Origin: Pagrus major
Taxonomy: Eukaryota; Chordata; Actinopteri; Spariformes; Sparidae
Assembly (NCBI RefSeq): GCF_040436345.1
Contig: NC_133216.1
Span: 13,410,110-13,474,109, forward strand
Length of the DNA: 64,000 nucleotides
Direction of reading: 5' to 3'
Shown here: piece by piece, positions 12,101 through 26,500 of the stretch
Layout: every line of letters begins with the position of its first letter
Position numbering within the stretch: position 1 is the stretch's first letter
Notes under the pieces: model-generated
What the model was told of the DNA's origin: nothing
The model's database searches: none
Seen by the model: only the letters and a program-made list of their open reading frames with translations
Made by a program: the position numbers and the translations under genes

Positions 12101-15100
12101 TAAATTTCTAAGTCACAATATTTTGAGATATACACTAAACTTCCCAAATTTCATGTTTCCAGCTCACTGTCATCTAAATAATTTATTTTGTTTTTACAGC
12201 TAGATGCGACTGATAGAATTTCAGCAAAAGTTTAAAAGATGGGAGTTCTAAGTAGGTCACTCAAGAACTCATCCATTGGAAAAACAATAATCATAAATCC
12301 CCTGAATGTTGAATAACATAAAAATATTTCAGCTGCCTGATAGACGGACTTTCCCAGTATTATTTGGTTGTTATAGTGTTGAAGCAATTGTCATGCTTAC
12401 GTGGTGAGAGCTGTGTCTAACTCTACGATTCTCAAGGTTTTATCTAGTTTTCTGAAAGCAGGGACTCAAATCTAACTTGCGACATTTTGGAAAGGACAGG
12501 TAAATTACTGGGGACTGCTCATTTTTCCAACAGCCTATTGGTCCACAAGCCAAATAGTGAGAAAAGTGTCCCATTGGATTGAAAGCCCTTTCTTACGACA
12601 GCTGTTATTCCAAAAAAAACAAACTCCATTTGCTCCATAGGCCTGCTGTTCAAAAGTGGAAACAAAAGGAATATTTACACAGGATGCATAATATTTCATT
12701 GATTAGAAGTCAGTGAGCTGAGTCTTTTCTCCAAAACTAAACTGATACAACTGATACAACTTGATGACATCGGTTGTCACATGCTTTGGAAGCATGCGGT
12801 TACTGAACTCTTCGTCTTGTAAGTCCTCACAATACAGTGCCACTTATCACAATACAATCCTGCCATTCTCCTCTGTCGCCTGCTGCATCATTTTGCACAC
12901 ATCATGTTTGCATATATACTGCATAAAAAATGTATAGGTCCTGGAATCCATTCTACACTTTGTGCTACAAGAAAGATGAGTCGAATAACTTCTGTCATTA
13001 AAGCCCGCAATTTATGTTGGTCAGGAAGTGCACATCTTTCTTGTTATTCCATTAGCAATGGAATGATTTATAGCAATCTACTTTTTGCCAAACATTTTTA
13101 AACTTAATATGCACCCTGTTGTACTTTTTTAATTATTTGGATTTACTTCAATAAATGTTGTGAATTCTCTTACATGTCTGTCAAATTCTGACACATTTCA
13201 GACATGGCCTTAATTTTAGACAACTGAGAAAGTGATAACTGTTTTTCATTAATGACATTCATCTTCAATGATTTAACACATGTGTATTCAATGTGGTGCT
13301 TTTATGTGTATATGCAGATGAAAGAGAGTAGGACATACAGGATTACTGGCCAGATTTTGATGTCCTCTAATGACTCTAATGGAATGCACTGTTTTTATTG
13401 GGGCCATTAGGGCCCAAAGGTTCACTAGGCATGGAAATAAATTGCTATTAAAAAAAAAAAGGTAGCGCAGGACATTTTGTTTTCACAGCCCTGGGTCACC
13501 CAGCCCATGTTCTGGAGCATTAGATCAAAAACATATGCTGTCATGTTTTCTTAGTGTTTGTTCAATGAGGCCTATAGCTGTAACCTCCAAATCAGTGGGG
13601 GTTGCAGCCGCTAGACATGACAGGAAGTTCGAGGCACAGCCCAGGGCTTGGTGCTTCTGTACATCGGAATCACTCAGGCCTAACAAGAAGAAGCAGGCAA
13701 TGTGCACCACTGAGTCCTGCTACACCAGCCAGATCACAAGCGTGTGACATCTTCCTTGCTCTACTTTCCAAATATGTGACCTATTTCTTTTAACTCACAC
13801 TGACAGCAGAAAGGTAAAACATGTACTCCTCTATCTCCAGAAGTACAACCAGTAATATCTCCATCTAAAAAAGTGAACGAAATTACAATTATGCTTTTAG
13901 ATATCGGTGCAATCTATTAATTATTCTGTCTTGCCTCAAGATAATAATAAAACTAGATGATATTATTAAGTAATGCTACATGACAACTGCTCACTTATCA
14001 TGAAAATGTAATTTTACAGCTAAACTTGAGATTTTAACATTGCAGTGATGTTTTTGTCAGTAGATTTGCCACTGGTTTCACTGAATGCTCTCAGAGTGTG
14101 AGTTTTGTCGTCATCTTTGCACAATTACACCAAAGTTACAAAACCAGCACACAACATTGGCACGCTATGTATTCAATCGTGTGACCAAGAGGCAAGCAAC
14201 CTGGTGCACCAGACTGGTTGCAAGCATTCAATCCACAGTTAAGGGCAGGGTGTGCGAAAATGTCCATGGCACCATGGTAACCTAATCACTGCAATCAGAG
14301 GGATAAACAAAGCAGTAAACACATGAGTTTACAAGTCTCTAGAATGACACCATGTATTCCTGGCAAGTTTACACATACCAGAATGAGGTCAGACATTCAC
14401 ATGCGCTAACATGCTTCTGCACACAACTGCACGTCAGCCAATGGCCACATACATAAAAGACACATACAAATATAACAGGCCTCTTCACGCATCTCCATCT
14501 TCGACATCAAAACAATTACAGTGAGGACGTGAGGGCAAAAACAACTGTCAGAAACCAAGATAAAGTAAAGTAGGGGAATGGAAAATATCCAAGAGTTGCT
14601 GATCTGTTTTCTTCTTTAAAAAAAAAACTTGCAGTTCATCAGAAACTGACTCACAAGTTCCAGGCAGCAGTAAAGGAGAGATGTATGAAAAAAGAAGAGC
14701 TGAACAGAGGGGGGAAATAACAAATGGTTTACTACGAGAGCAGCTCCAGGAGTCTCATCTATGCACTCCTTCATGTTATCCTGCTGTGTAGGTTGAGCAT
14801 TATAGGCGGGAGTATTATTTATGAGCTGAATCGAAAGACAACGTGCACAGGTCAGCGTGAATGCGCCAAAAATACATGCAGAGCAGCTTAGGTCTTAAAT
14901 GGGTGCATATGTTCAACAATATTGAACACGAGTTATAAACCCCCCCCTTTGTTTATCCATGATAACAGGTTAATTGTGCACATGCACAACACAGATGAAT
15001 CTGAGAAGAGATGTATTATGGTTGTCATTAACACACTAACCGTGACAAATAAAGCAAATATGTCTCACAACATCATTCATAATGTGTGACAGATCCAAGC

Positions 15101-18100
15101 CTTCTTGTCCTACTTGTACTATCTAATGATGCATTTAACAAGCCTGAATTATCTAGCTTTGACAAATACTTGGCCTTTCTGACTCTGATGGCCCTTAAAG
15201 ATGCTCCAAAACGAAGGCCAGGCAGTATTCAATACCAGTAACCAATATATCAGAGTCAAACTCACAAAAAATGACAAATCTTGGGCAATAGTTGCGATAT
15301 AATACGCTGACTATGTATCTCAGGTTTACAAGTATAAATAACACAGGCCTTACACCTCGGAGGACAAATTGTTGGTTTAGCAACACATACCAGGAAAGAA
15401 AAGTATTGTTTACCTTTACCTTTATGTGTTGTTCAACGCAGCAAGCTGAATACATGAGAGACAACAGAATGGCCTCAGTAGAGATATTATCACAAGGTGC
15501 AAGCTGATAAACTGCAATATTGTCAGTAAAGTCAGCCAGCAGTAATAAACCTTTTGACTGCTAAAAGTGGAACTAATTAAAAACAGCTATGCGAGTTACA
15601 GATATTATAAATGTGTATCACAGCTGCACATAATATATTTCAGATCAGTACATTTCCAGTTAACCATCGGTTTTTGATCTCATGAGTAAACACCATCATC
15701 GGCAGATTGTGCCAGTCTTCTCCAGAATTTAATCAACATTTTCCATTTTTATTCTCCATTGCTTTAACAGTATTGTTTGCTTCAGTCAACGTAAGCACGT
15801 ACAAAAAGCAAACACATGCCAGGACAGATAAATAGCTGAATACTATGTGAACACACATGCAAACTGTAATTAATGACTGACTGCTGCTTCCAGTCCACGC
15901 TGCAGACTCAGTGCCAGAGTCAGGAGGAGTTGGGTTAGGGGTATTAGAAACATGAAAAAGTTCAGCAGAGTTTAGTAGAGCAGTCTCCAACTTTTTCACC
16001 CCCACACTGTGCAGCAAAAGCCGATTGAATCCTGGACAACGAAAAGATGTGGACAACTGAAGCCAATGATGAATTCAAACAGAGCCAAACAGAGTTTTGC
16101 CAAGGCCATATAGAACATGAGAGGAGAGGGAACGGAGTGCGAAATAAATTACTTTTGTCGTTCTCACTCGAGTTTTTTCTAACCTCTGTTCTTGTGTATA
16201 TTCATAAGGCCAAAATCCAAACATCTGGTTTTGTTTTGTCGTAGTCTTGAAGACTAAAATACTTACTGGCCCTCAACCTCTCACATTACAGTCATTACAA
16301 TGAGCGCATCCTGCTGATCTCAGAGCTGGAAAACAAAGATCCATCATAAACTCATCAAGCAGTCCGCTCAGAATCTCAAGCATTTGCTCGCTATCAAGAG
16401 CATCCTCCAGGTAGCCAGAACTCTTTTCACTATCACTGTGATTTACATGTTTGCTGACAGAGATGACGATCAGTGACATGACTGTAAATCAGCTAGGTCA
16501 ATGCCAAACAGCCAATGTGGATTTTGAGGGCTCCAAAAACTTTTTGTGGTAAAAATATCACCAAATACCAAACTCTAACTATGGCTCAGAAAAGCCTTCA
16601 GTAAGACATAAGCTGTAAAAGTGTATCATGACCAAGTACCTAGGGCCCAATTCCACAAATCCCTGATATACGAGTCCATGATAAAAAAAAATGATTCCGA
16701 CAATAAATAAAAAATGAAAAAAGGTAAGTCATACTGTAAGCCTGCAATGATGTATTTAGTAATGAGGGAAATGATATGTGTAAAGAAGCCTGAAGATACT
16801 GGCAGATCAATCAAGCAAACAAAGTTCTTTTGGAAATGAACTTGTTGTCACGTATCCAAAATACAAATAGACTGTGTAGCCCCTCAAGCGACGGGAGTTG
16901 TGTTTGACGCTTCAAAGCCTACTTCACTTGAACGTTTCTGGCCGACAGTCAGCAGCTAAAACACACACAGAGAAAGTGCGTGCATGTGCATGAGGACATA
17001 GCACTTCCATATCTATCCTCACAAACACAAACATATGTGATCATCCATCCAAGCAAACACACAGACAGATATTGACATTCACAGGGGGAATAAGAATGTG
17101 TTAACTGTTGTGGACTACTTCTGTCAGTGGATGTCATGTTTCTTAAAACTCCAGGAGGTGTCACAGCACGTTCATCCACAAACACCTATGAGGTCTTGGT
17201 ACTCAGGGTAGTAAGAAGTTGAGAAATGTTAACCTTAGACTCAAAGGTAAACAAAACTGTAGCCCTCAGCATTACAATTCATAACACAGGAATGAAAAAT
17301 TGCAGTAACTTCCATATTGATTGACAGGGGTTATGACAAATTGACAACACTAGGCAATATATCTTTACTGTAATTATATATGTGGATTAATGCTACTCGG
17401 GCCATTAATATACATCACAATTTAACAAAATGCAGTAAATTATCCATGATTTTCAAATGTTCATAACAAACTACGTTTTTTAACAAGAACTGACGCACCT
17501 GGCACATGTCTCAGTTTGATGTAGTAGTGGAAGTTATTCAAACAAACAAGTGAGGCATTAAATAGACCCACTCACACACCAACTAAAAAGCCTTGACCAC
17601 AAAGATCATCACACATGGTTCTGATCACAGTAACTGAGAGCAGAGGCTTAAAGCTCTTTAACAAAAGGTCAGTGTCCTACAGACAGAGGGCCAGAGGGGA
17701 AAACTGTCCAGGAGTTAGAGATGCTCACATATAATCATTGATTCTTCACTGAGGAGCTCACTCGCAACTGAGGATTACACGTAGTGCGAGTATTTCAACT
17801 GTAGAGTGATATATCTGTAAGGTCAGCATGATAATTGTGAGCTGAGATTTAAAAAGCATTCAACTTTTCAAATCTCGTCATTTGATTAGAAATAATTTCA
17901 TGATCTTCTTTGCAATCACAAATTTGGGAACAGTAGTGGAAAAGTAATATAATTGATTTTGTTTATCAAGAAATAATATTTGGCGTTCCTTTTTGAAGTG
18001 AGCAACAAGTAAAGAATTATCCTTTCTTTGTAGCGACCCCAATTCTGCTCTTGAGGTACCTTTAATCAAGACACTGGACTGAAAACTGCTCCACAAGCCA

Positions 18101-21100
18101 AAATTCCAGGGACTGGGTTTTATGTTGCAAGATTTTTCATCTTATCATCAATCTTGGCACCCAGTCTATTAGCACAAACTACATCTAATAGCGTTTGACC
18201 ACCCCCCCAAAAAAAAGAAAAAAGCGAGTACACAACATGCCTTTGACTGAGCCAGATATACTCTGAGCCGCTGTGCGCCCCCATGTCTCACACGACAATC
18301 AATGTGCCGTGACCCTGAAAGGCCAGAGGTCACATTAGATCACGACAGACAGCTGCTGACATCTGTGACTAATGTTACATTGATCAGACATGTCAAGAGA
18401 ACTGGGCTCCTTTTTATCAGTTTAGCTGAGAGTCTATGAAACCTGAGTCAGAGTGTGCAGGAGTGAAGTCACACAACTGAATTCCAGGAACTTGATTGCC
18501 CTAAAACTCACACAACACACTCCTCTATAAACACACAGACCGTATTCAATTTCATGACAAACATAAACATATACAGAACTTTTTTCATCAAGAGTAATTA
18601 CATCAATTTAGGACTTCATACAGTCCCTCAGGACAACAACAATCTGCAACTACATTACTGATTTGTGACACAAGGTACGACCTTGATCGAAGTATTATCG
18701 AAATCACAGTGTAATATCCATATAACAGTGGCTGAAATGTTTTGATAAAGGTAAAATGTGTGTCTAACGGTCATATTCTCCAGACGTAAAGGAACTATTT
18801 TGGGACATTTTTATACTTTTTTCACTGGAAGTTTATATTACCACTCCCACTAAAATCATGACTCATGTTGCAATAGCTTTATCTTACTATGTTTTTCTGC
18901 TTAAACCACAAACAAGACACCGGTATTCCATACTAGCCGAGTATACGCATTTACTATGATTATAGCTCAGGTTACTCAGATGTCAAAGAAGTTAAAAGAA
19001 CAGAGGAACCAGTCATAGTGTGAGAAAAGTCAGAGACAGAAAAAAAACTGCTTCAGATAATTAAAAAGACTGGACCCCCTACATGTAATTAATGTAAATT
19101 CTCCGTCGACATACACCAGCACGCATTGACCGACACAATCAATAAAGCAGACAACAGATCACACGAAGATGGATTCTTGAATGTGACTCAACCAAAACAG
19201 AAATTGGCATCCATCAAAAACTGTTTAGCCTGCTAATTTATGCTGCAATTTAGGCAGACAAGGCAAATAAACAGAGGGAAAACTATGACCTGGAACGGTC
19301 GGCCTAACTGTTGAGAAACCGAATTGTAACAGCCAGAGCTGATCCCGCCGGCCACTTCTCCTCCTGCATCTTTCATGGTACGAGGACCTTCAAAGTAAAG
19401 AAAAAGAAAAACTCTTGGCTATCTGTCCACAAACTGCTGGCCTGTGTGTCTGCAGTCAATAAATCTTTCCTCCCTCCCTGCATGTACTGTATATACAAAG
19501 TCACTCTGATGCTATTCAAACCATTAAAGAGGTACTCTCTGTTTGTGTACCACTCTGTGAAAGATACTGTTGGAGCCACCACACCTGCAAACTAATATTT
19601 AGACACATAAACGTCAATGACATCACAGTAATTAAACTTACCCATGTGCCATCTGATATACAAAGACATTAGTTTCTACCGTCTAATTGTGTCTAATTAG
19701 AAATATTAGGAAATGTGAAGAGTAATACTGTAACGCAAGAAACAGAAGATTATAAAATGTGCTGAATTATTAAGAAAGAATTCCACACATGAGGAAAAAC
19801 ATGTCAAGGATGTTGAGAGAGCGTCTCGTGTAAGGCGATATTTTTTCCAAACCACACTATTCCTGTCATTCACCTCCCACAGAGGTGGGCCCCCAGTCAT
19901 AACCGAGCAGCGAGTGTGAGGAGCCGCCGCCAATGCTGTATGTGCCTACAGATTCCTCAGAGACTACCAGCTAGCTGTGAGTTTTAACAGCCGACCCAGC
20001 CCACACCGAGAGAGGAGAGAAGAAAGCGATATCAGTTTATCATGTCCCGCTGTCCACCAGTCAGTGAGGGGATAAACTGTGCATGCAAACACGAGGGGTT
20101 TCCTTAAATCAAACAACATGCTGCAGAATATAATGCATTTCAAAACCACCAGGGATCCTAATTTTACCCCCTGGAACATTTGAAGTGTCCTAGCTTGAAG
20201 AATAATACAGATGCCCTCGTAGTACTCCGTCATCTGGAGGAAATTAAAGCCAAAGCGAAACAGCTTCCTTGGCAAGAAATCGCTGGACAAGAATCAACTT
20301 TGTGATCAGCAGAATCACAAACAAACAAATCATTTTGTTCAAGCCGCATATCCACACACATCCAAAAACACTCCCGCTCTTCCTGCCCTCTCCTCCTCCT
20401 CCTCCTCAAACCTCTTGTCACTGCAATTTGCCATCTATAAGAAGGGGTTTAACTCGGCTGTTATAAAGATGACTCGGATCAAGACATAATTAACCTTACA
20501 ATGTGCTTTCCTAGAAGAAAAACTCTGGTCTATTAGCAGACTAAATCCTCTTTGATTGGAGTTTAGAAATAGGCATGAAATGAAATCCTGCATAACTGAA
20601 TTAAGTTGTCTGGATCAAGATTATCTTGCAGACTCGAGAGAAGAGAATCACTAACACCAACTGTTATGATAGTTGGTAAGTGAGTCATGCGGTTGGCTGT
20701 CAACAAGCTTGGGAGAAGCGTCTGACCACATAGGATTAATAATCCTCCATTATCATTGTCGGTAAATCAAGTGTAACTAATCGACACATTTGAGGAATGT
20801 GTTACCCACACAGTGACTGTTGCACTGCAGTGACATATCAAAGCAAAAGAGAAGAGAAGAGAAGAGTTGTCCACATGTGTTGGTGTGTTTCCACATGTGT
20901 TGGTGTGTTGTCCACATGTGTTGGTGTGATGTTGTCCAGATGTTCAAGTAAACAAAACTGATGACACAAGTGCTGGAACATGCCAACCTCGCCTGTGACC
21001 TGAAATAACTGATAAAGGGATCCCCATAATCGCTCCCTCCGTGCAAAACACTAGTCCAAAATGAATTATCTGATCTCTATGTGATTTAAATATGCCTGGA

Positions 21101-22690
21101 AGGTTACACTGTAGTCATTAATAGTCTTCTTCTGTTACTAAAGACACTGCTCAGTCTAAATATCTCCCTAAGTCCAAAGTGCGTGTCTGTTTGTTGATGT
21201 TTATCGATGCGAATGAGGTCAAGCAGCAGCTTCGTGAGAGGGAACACACAGTAGTATTTGGGAGGCCAGAACACACATTATGTGCTTTAAAGACAGCTTG
21301 TGGCAGCTGTGGTTAGATGGGTGCTATTTCACAAACAATGTTTTCAAGTCACGTGAGTGTTTATGGCGACAGTCGCAGTGTGTCCATCAAAAACAGACGA
21401 CATGCAAAGGTTAAGATGGAGATTAGTTTGCCATTTGTCATTTTCAGCCATTCCTGTAACGTTTAGAGGTAGAGTTAAACATGGTGATCCGACCTCTCTG
21501 ATGTTTCTGCTGTGCTTTTTTTATCTACTGTGTTGCTTTGCTAACAAGATAAATCAAATCAACCAATGGTGACGTCTCACCGCCCATCGGACATAATGCT
21601 TCTACTAGTTTGGGGTAACCTCAAGCTGTCATTTCTTTTAGTCTGTGGCCCAACAGCTAAATTAGATCTCTGACTTAATGTTAGAGAAAGAGTTGCTATT
21701 AGTGAGATATTAAAGCATCAAACATGCATGTTAGATAAATGAGGTATATACACTTTGAAATAGCATCATAAAAAAATAAAGCTATGATGCAAGGGGTCTC
21801 TATTTGGATTTTTTGTAAAAAAGCATTGTGATTTGCCATTTTTTTACCGAAAGTCAAAAGAGTGTACTGTACCTTTAAAGTTTGTGTTTCAGATTTTCCA
21901 GTCCTGAATGCACCATTATTATTACAATTGGGACAATGCACATTAATTAACATCAGCACCAGAGTCTATCATGTAAATGCGCCATTATTGTTTTACAATT
22001 TAAATTCAGAGGTTTGGATGTAAAAGTCAGAATAAGTCTGAAACATACTGTAACATATCTGATACAGGTATTGTACACATAACCGACAGCAGGATGTAGA
22101 GGGAAAACTACTCCGCCTTTAAATATGCTGATCTGTGGGCACAGAGGGACTCCAGGAATTCAACAAACCAGTCAAAAGAATGAGGTTTTGGTAAAAGGAG
22201 AAAAAGGAAACTGACCCCCACATGCCTGGTATGACAGTTGGTTTGTGGTTGTTTTAATATGAGCAAGACAAAAAAATAAAAACAAAGGATTCAAGGAAGT
22301 AAAAATGCTTTTTAAACTAATCTGAGACACATGTGTCCTTGATCATTGTCACTGAAGTGAAGAGTTTGTGGTGTAGAGACTCATTTCATGTCCAAATTGA
22401 ATCAAGTACAGTTTATTATTATAACAAATATAGATCGAGCGAAGATCAGACAAATCATTTTGGAGCTACATCTAATTAATCACATCAGGGAAGCATTAAG
22501 AGGCTTCTTCCAAGGTGTGCTTCTGTGCAAAACAATTTTACTGACCTACTTCTACAACGTAATCATTGAAGTCAAATATTATTGTCTTGGCAGGAATTAA
22601 TAATTCCACTGTTGTTGTCCTCCATGTGAGGAAGGACTTGGATGTTTTTGATGGCTTTCAGCAGTCTATCTTGGTATTTCCTGCACTTCC
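9188..22690. other. 13.5-kb gene-poor intergenic region
   Basis: Neither strand shows a bounded exon with recognisable similarity. Small landmarks are a CA-rich stretch (10081-10105), poly-A at about 13450-13459, a C tract at 14940-14947, a tandem repeat at 20871-20928 and scattered short open frames of the size expected by chance. In human the interval between IGSF10 and AADAC also holds AADACL2; I see no AADACL2-like exon here. Confidence 0.45.
20871..20928. repeat. short tandem repeat, three units of about 20 bases
   Basis: CCACATGTGTTGGTGTG recurs three times in a row, starting at 20871, 20891 and 20912, with two- to four-base spacers of T and G. It is a young minisatellite with no other evident role. 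Confidence 0.85.
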
Positions 22691-23391
22691 CTGAGTATTT
22701 CAGAGTCGGAGTTGCTGTGGGATTACCTTACAGCAGATTACAGGGGGGGGGGGGCGGAGGACACCAGAGTGTGCTCTCAGCTGCAGGAGCTCACACAGAA
22801 ATGACTCCCGTCCCTCTGCGCCTCACACACAGTGGACTCACATCACACTGGAGAACTTACTGAAACTGGATGTGGACCTTTTTACGCTTTCATCAGGACT
22901 TTTACATTCCTACATATGCAGCAGCTCTGTTTCTCACAGCTGTGAGGGAAACTGTGGATACTTCTGTTTAGTTCTGGGGTAAATATTATCTCCTATTTAT
23001 TACAGTTGTGTATATGTTGAGGATATTGATCACCTCTGCATGTGCATGTAAAACTATTGTCTGTTTGATTTTATCAACAATTCAACCACGTGTGCTCTTA
23101 TCATATATATTCTACCTTTTGCACATTGCCTATAAATACTCATCTATGCAAATAATTACGAATAACAGTTGTAAAATGTTGAGTGAAGTGATGCACATTT
23201 CGTTTTAGGCTGCACTTACGTTGCTTTCTCCCACTTTCTAACAACTTTTTCTGAGTTGATCGTTTGTTCTGTCAGTCTGTCCTCTCTGTCTGAACAGAGG
23301 CTGTCTCCTCCTCCAGGTGGGTTTCATTAATGGTCCAGGACAAACTCTAGTCGCCCTCGTCCGTGCAGCTGAAGCCCCATCCCCGTACACA
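22691..23391 (+). promoter_or_regulatory. igsf10 5' flank and probable 5' UTR
   Basis: A run of 12 G lies at 22743-22754. A possible acceptor, CTCCTCCTCCAG at 23305-23316, precedes the coding exon, and a GGTAAAT donor-like site occurs near 22978, which would fit a non-coding first exon and a short intron of about 340 bases. Human IGSF10 also has a non-coding first exon. The exact transcription start is not determinable from sequence. Confidence 0.35.
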
Positions 23392-23597
23392 ATGAGCGTG
23401 TGCGCCTGCAGCGCTTCATACCTGCGGAGGTGGCTGCTGACGGCTCTGTTGTTCTTGGCCGCTGCTGCGCCGCCGACGAGCGGTGACTGCCCCAGCTCAT
23501 GCGCCTGCTATGTTCCCACTGAAGTTCACTGCACCTTCAGATACCTGACCGCGATACCTGACCACATCCAGCCAGCTGTGGAAAGAATTAACCTCGG
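23392..23597 (+). CDS. igsf10: igsf10 coding exon 1: signal peptide and LRRNT
   Basis: Encodes the signal peptide (hydrophobic core LLTALLFLAAAA) and the Cys-rich LRR N-cap (CPSSCACYVPTEVHC), ending in phase 2 at a GTGAGC donor. An upstream in-frame ATG at 23317 exists, but the ATG at 23392 puts the hydrophobic core at the usual distance and is preferred. Confidence 0.9.
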
Positions 23598-26500
23598 GTG
23601 AGCTTTCGCCTTTTTTCCCCCTGCAGCTCGGAGCAGGTTTGACAACTGCGGATACTCTGGGGAGGAAGGATTTTTTTTTTTAGTGAGTGATTTAAACCAC
23701 AGACTTGTATAAGCAGGAATAACATTACACAGACACTCATGTTAGCTACTGCATTTTTCACAGTGTAAACCCATTACCCCCCGTCACTGGTAGTTAAAGA
23801 AGAAACTGGTCAGAAGTGAAATAAAAATTCACATGTAATGTCAAATGTAAGGAATTGTTCGGTTACAGTCGCTAAGCTAGCATACCTTAAGCTAGCGTTA
23901 GCTCCGGCTAAAATGGACAATTTAACGCTAATTGGGAAATATAGCTAATAGGTATCTTAAGTAGCTAACCTAGACATTATTTTTATGCTACAATGCAAAT
24001 TTCACGATAAATCCCAACTATTATCAGCTCTTAATTCTCAGTTCACCGACCTGCGTCATCGCCAATGAAGAGCTAACTCCCGCCCTGTCCCCCTTTAGCT
24101 ACCGGCTAGCTAGCTAGCTTGAGCATAGTTGTGTGTCTTTTCCTCTTAACTGAATGTGCAGACACTAAATGAACACACACACACAACTACTGCTATTGAA
24201 ATAATAAAAGTAGTTTTTATAGTATATATTAATTGTAAAGTTACAAAGTATACTTCTCAAACACTACTCAGAGTATTAGTTACTTTTAATTACAGTTATT
24301 TGAGTAGATGTAATTAGCTAAATCCAGCCTGTGTGTATTTACATTTTTCTGATTATCAGAATCAGTGTTTTTTTTTTTTTATCGAATCAAATTTCCAGTT
24401 ATGTAAATTAATTAAAAAATGCATCACTTTGGCACTGAAGCAGCATGTAAAGGTCAACTAAAATTGTCAGATACATTTAGTGGCGTAAAAGGTAGAAATA
24501 CCTGACATGGAGTAGAAGTATAAAGTAGCAGAAAATGGAAAATGCTACAAATACTTCAAAATTGTACTTAAGTGCAGTACTTGAGTAAATGTACTCAGTT
24601 ACATTCCATCACTGTATACTGACATCATTATGTGGCTGTGCTCAAAGTAAACATATCATGAAGTGACCTTACTTTGCCGGAGGATGGTAACGGAGGTGTG
24701 CCATTAAGTTTGTTGCCCTTCTGCATCAGATTGTCACTATTTTAAAAACACACGTTCAACTGATTCTTAAACATTTTAGCAGCAGCTTTCTAAGAACGAT
24801 ACTATTCTGCACACCCACAGGTGATTTCAGTTGTGAGCCTGATTAGACCTCTTCTTAAGGCGTAGTCGGGCCAGAACATTTTTACTGCAGATATTTTGAC
24901 ATGCCATGGCAGGATTAGCACAGTTATAATTAATAACTTCTATAAATAATGGCTGCGTTCCAGCATCAGGGCCCTAGGATTGTGCATACTGGCTCATCTT
25001 CACCCTGAGCAGAGGACTAATCTGGAAGAGTAACTTGTGTGGGTGTGCACGGCCTTAAATTAGATTATTTTCATTGTTCATTAACTACCACAAATAGCAT
25101 GGGGTACATTTGAGCTGAGCAGCTAAAGTCTCATTTCATTTCTCTGCTTTTAGGTACAACAGTATAACTGTTTTGAGAGAAGATGATCTGTCAGGACTTG
25201 AGAACTTAGAGCTCTTGATGCTGCACAGCAACACTATCCACAGTATCGAGGACAGAGCCTTCCAAGACCTCAAGTCTTTACAGGTAACATGTGTTTGTCA
25301 GTCTCTTGTGGAGATTACAGACCTGTCTTGTAATAATGGCGTACAAACATCCTGCCAGCATCCCATGGTTTTGTAAAATGAAATTGATGGATTCTTGGTG
25401 TTGATAACAGTTTTTTACTTCAACTGAACTTTGTGATTGGATGTCTAACAAACAACAATATTATAATACAGTCCAATACAACTGCACTGCAGACGTTAGA
25501 CCTGCTTCATCTCCTCTCTGGCGCAGTCCTGACAAAATAAAACACCACAAGCTTCACAAAGCTTTGTGGGGCTTTTATAGTGGATTGCATTATATTCCAC
25601 TTTTATTTATTTTGTATAAAGGATGTTCTCTTATAACTGATTGCATGCATTTTTCCAGGCTAAACAAATTATTTTCAAATTATTATTTTGCTGTTGTGTG
25701 TTAACTTAATACCCCTAAGGCAACATCCTTTTGACAAATCTTCCAACTTCTTAATCATGTTGTCACAGGTCCTGAAGATGTCCTTTAATAAAGTTAAGAA
25801 AATCAACAAAGAGACGTTCAAAGGCCTCGACGGTGTGCTGAGGCTCCACTTGGACCACAACCACATAGAGTTCATCAGCCCAGAGGCTTTCTACGGCCTT
25901 ACCAACCTGCAGTTGGTCCATCTGGAGGGTAACCACCTCCAGCAGCTCCACGCAGACACATTCATCACACTGAGACACAGCCAAGTGTTCAAGGTGTCCT
26001 CAGTAAAAAACATCCACCTGTCAGACAACCTCCTCACCACTCTGCCTGCAGAAATTTTCTCCGGCTGCAGCGAGTTAGAGAACATCTTCCTTCATGGCAA
26101 CCCGTGGACATGTGATTGCCGTATGAAGTGGTTCTCAGCGTGGGCACAGAGGAACACAGGTGAGGAGTGTGTGTTTGTTTGGCAGTCTGCAAGCATTTAG
26201 AGCGGTGTAAGCTTGTAACTTGTTTACAAGGGAAAAGAGCCTCTTCTTTGTTAATGAAGGAATTTGTCTTTGTCTTACATAAATGCAAGAAACAAAAACA
26301 AACAAAAAATAAAAGATTTAAGCCTTTGTAAGCACACATTTGCTTGCAGCTTTAATAAGACTCGTCTGGTAAAGTAGTTAACTGCATTAGTACTCTAATA
26401 GGTTATTCTACTCAGACATGTAAAGTGGTGTTATTTTCTCCTACAACTAATAGTGCATATGATTCTGTCCAAAGAAAGAAAGGCATATCCAAGGGAAACA

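Noticed and set aside
21357-21572. RVKHGDPTSL resembling a reverse transcriptase GVKQGDPLSP motif
   Set aside because: Only about eight residues match; no other reverse transcriptase block lies near it.
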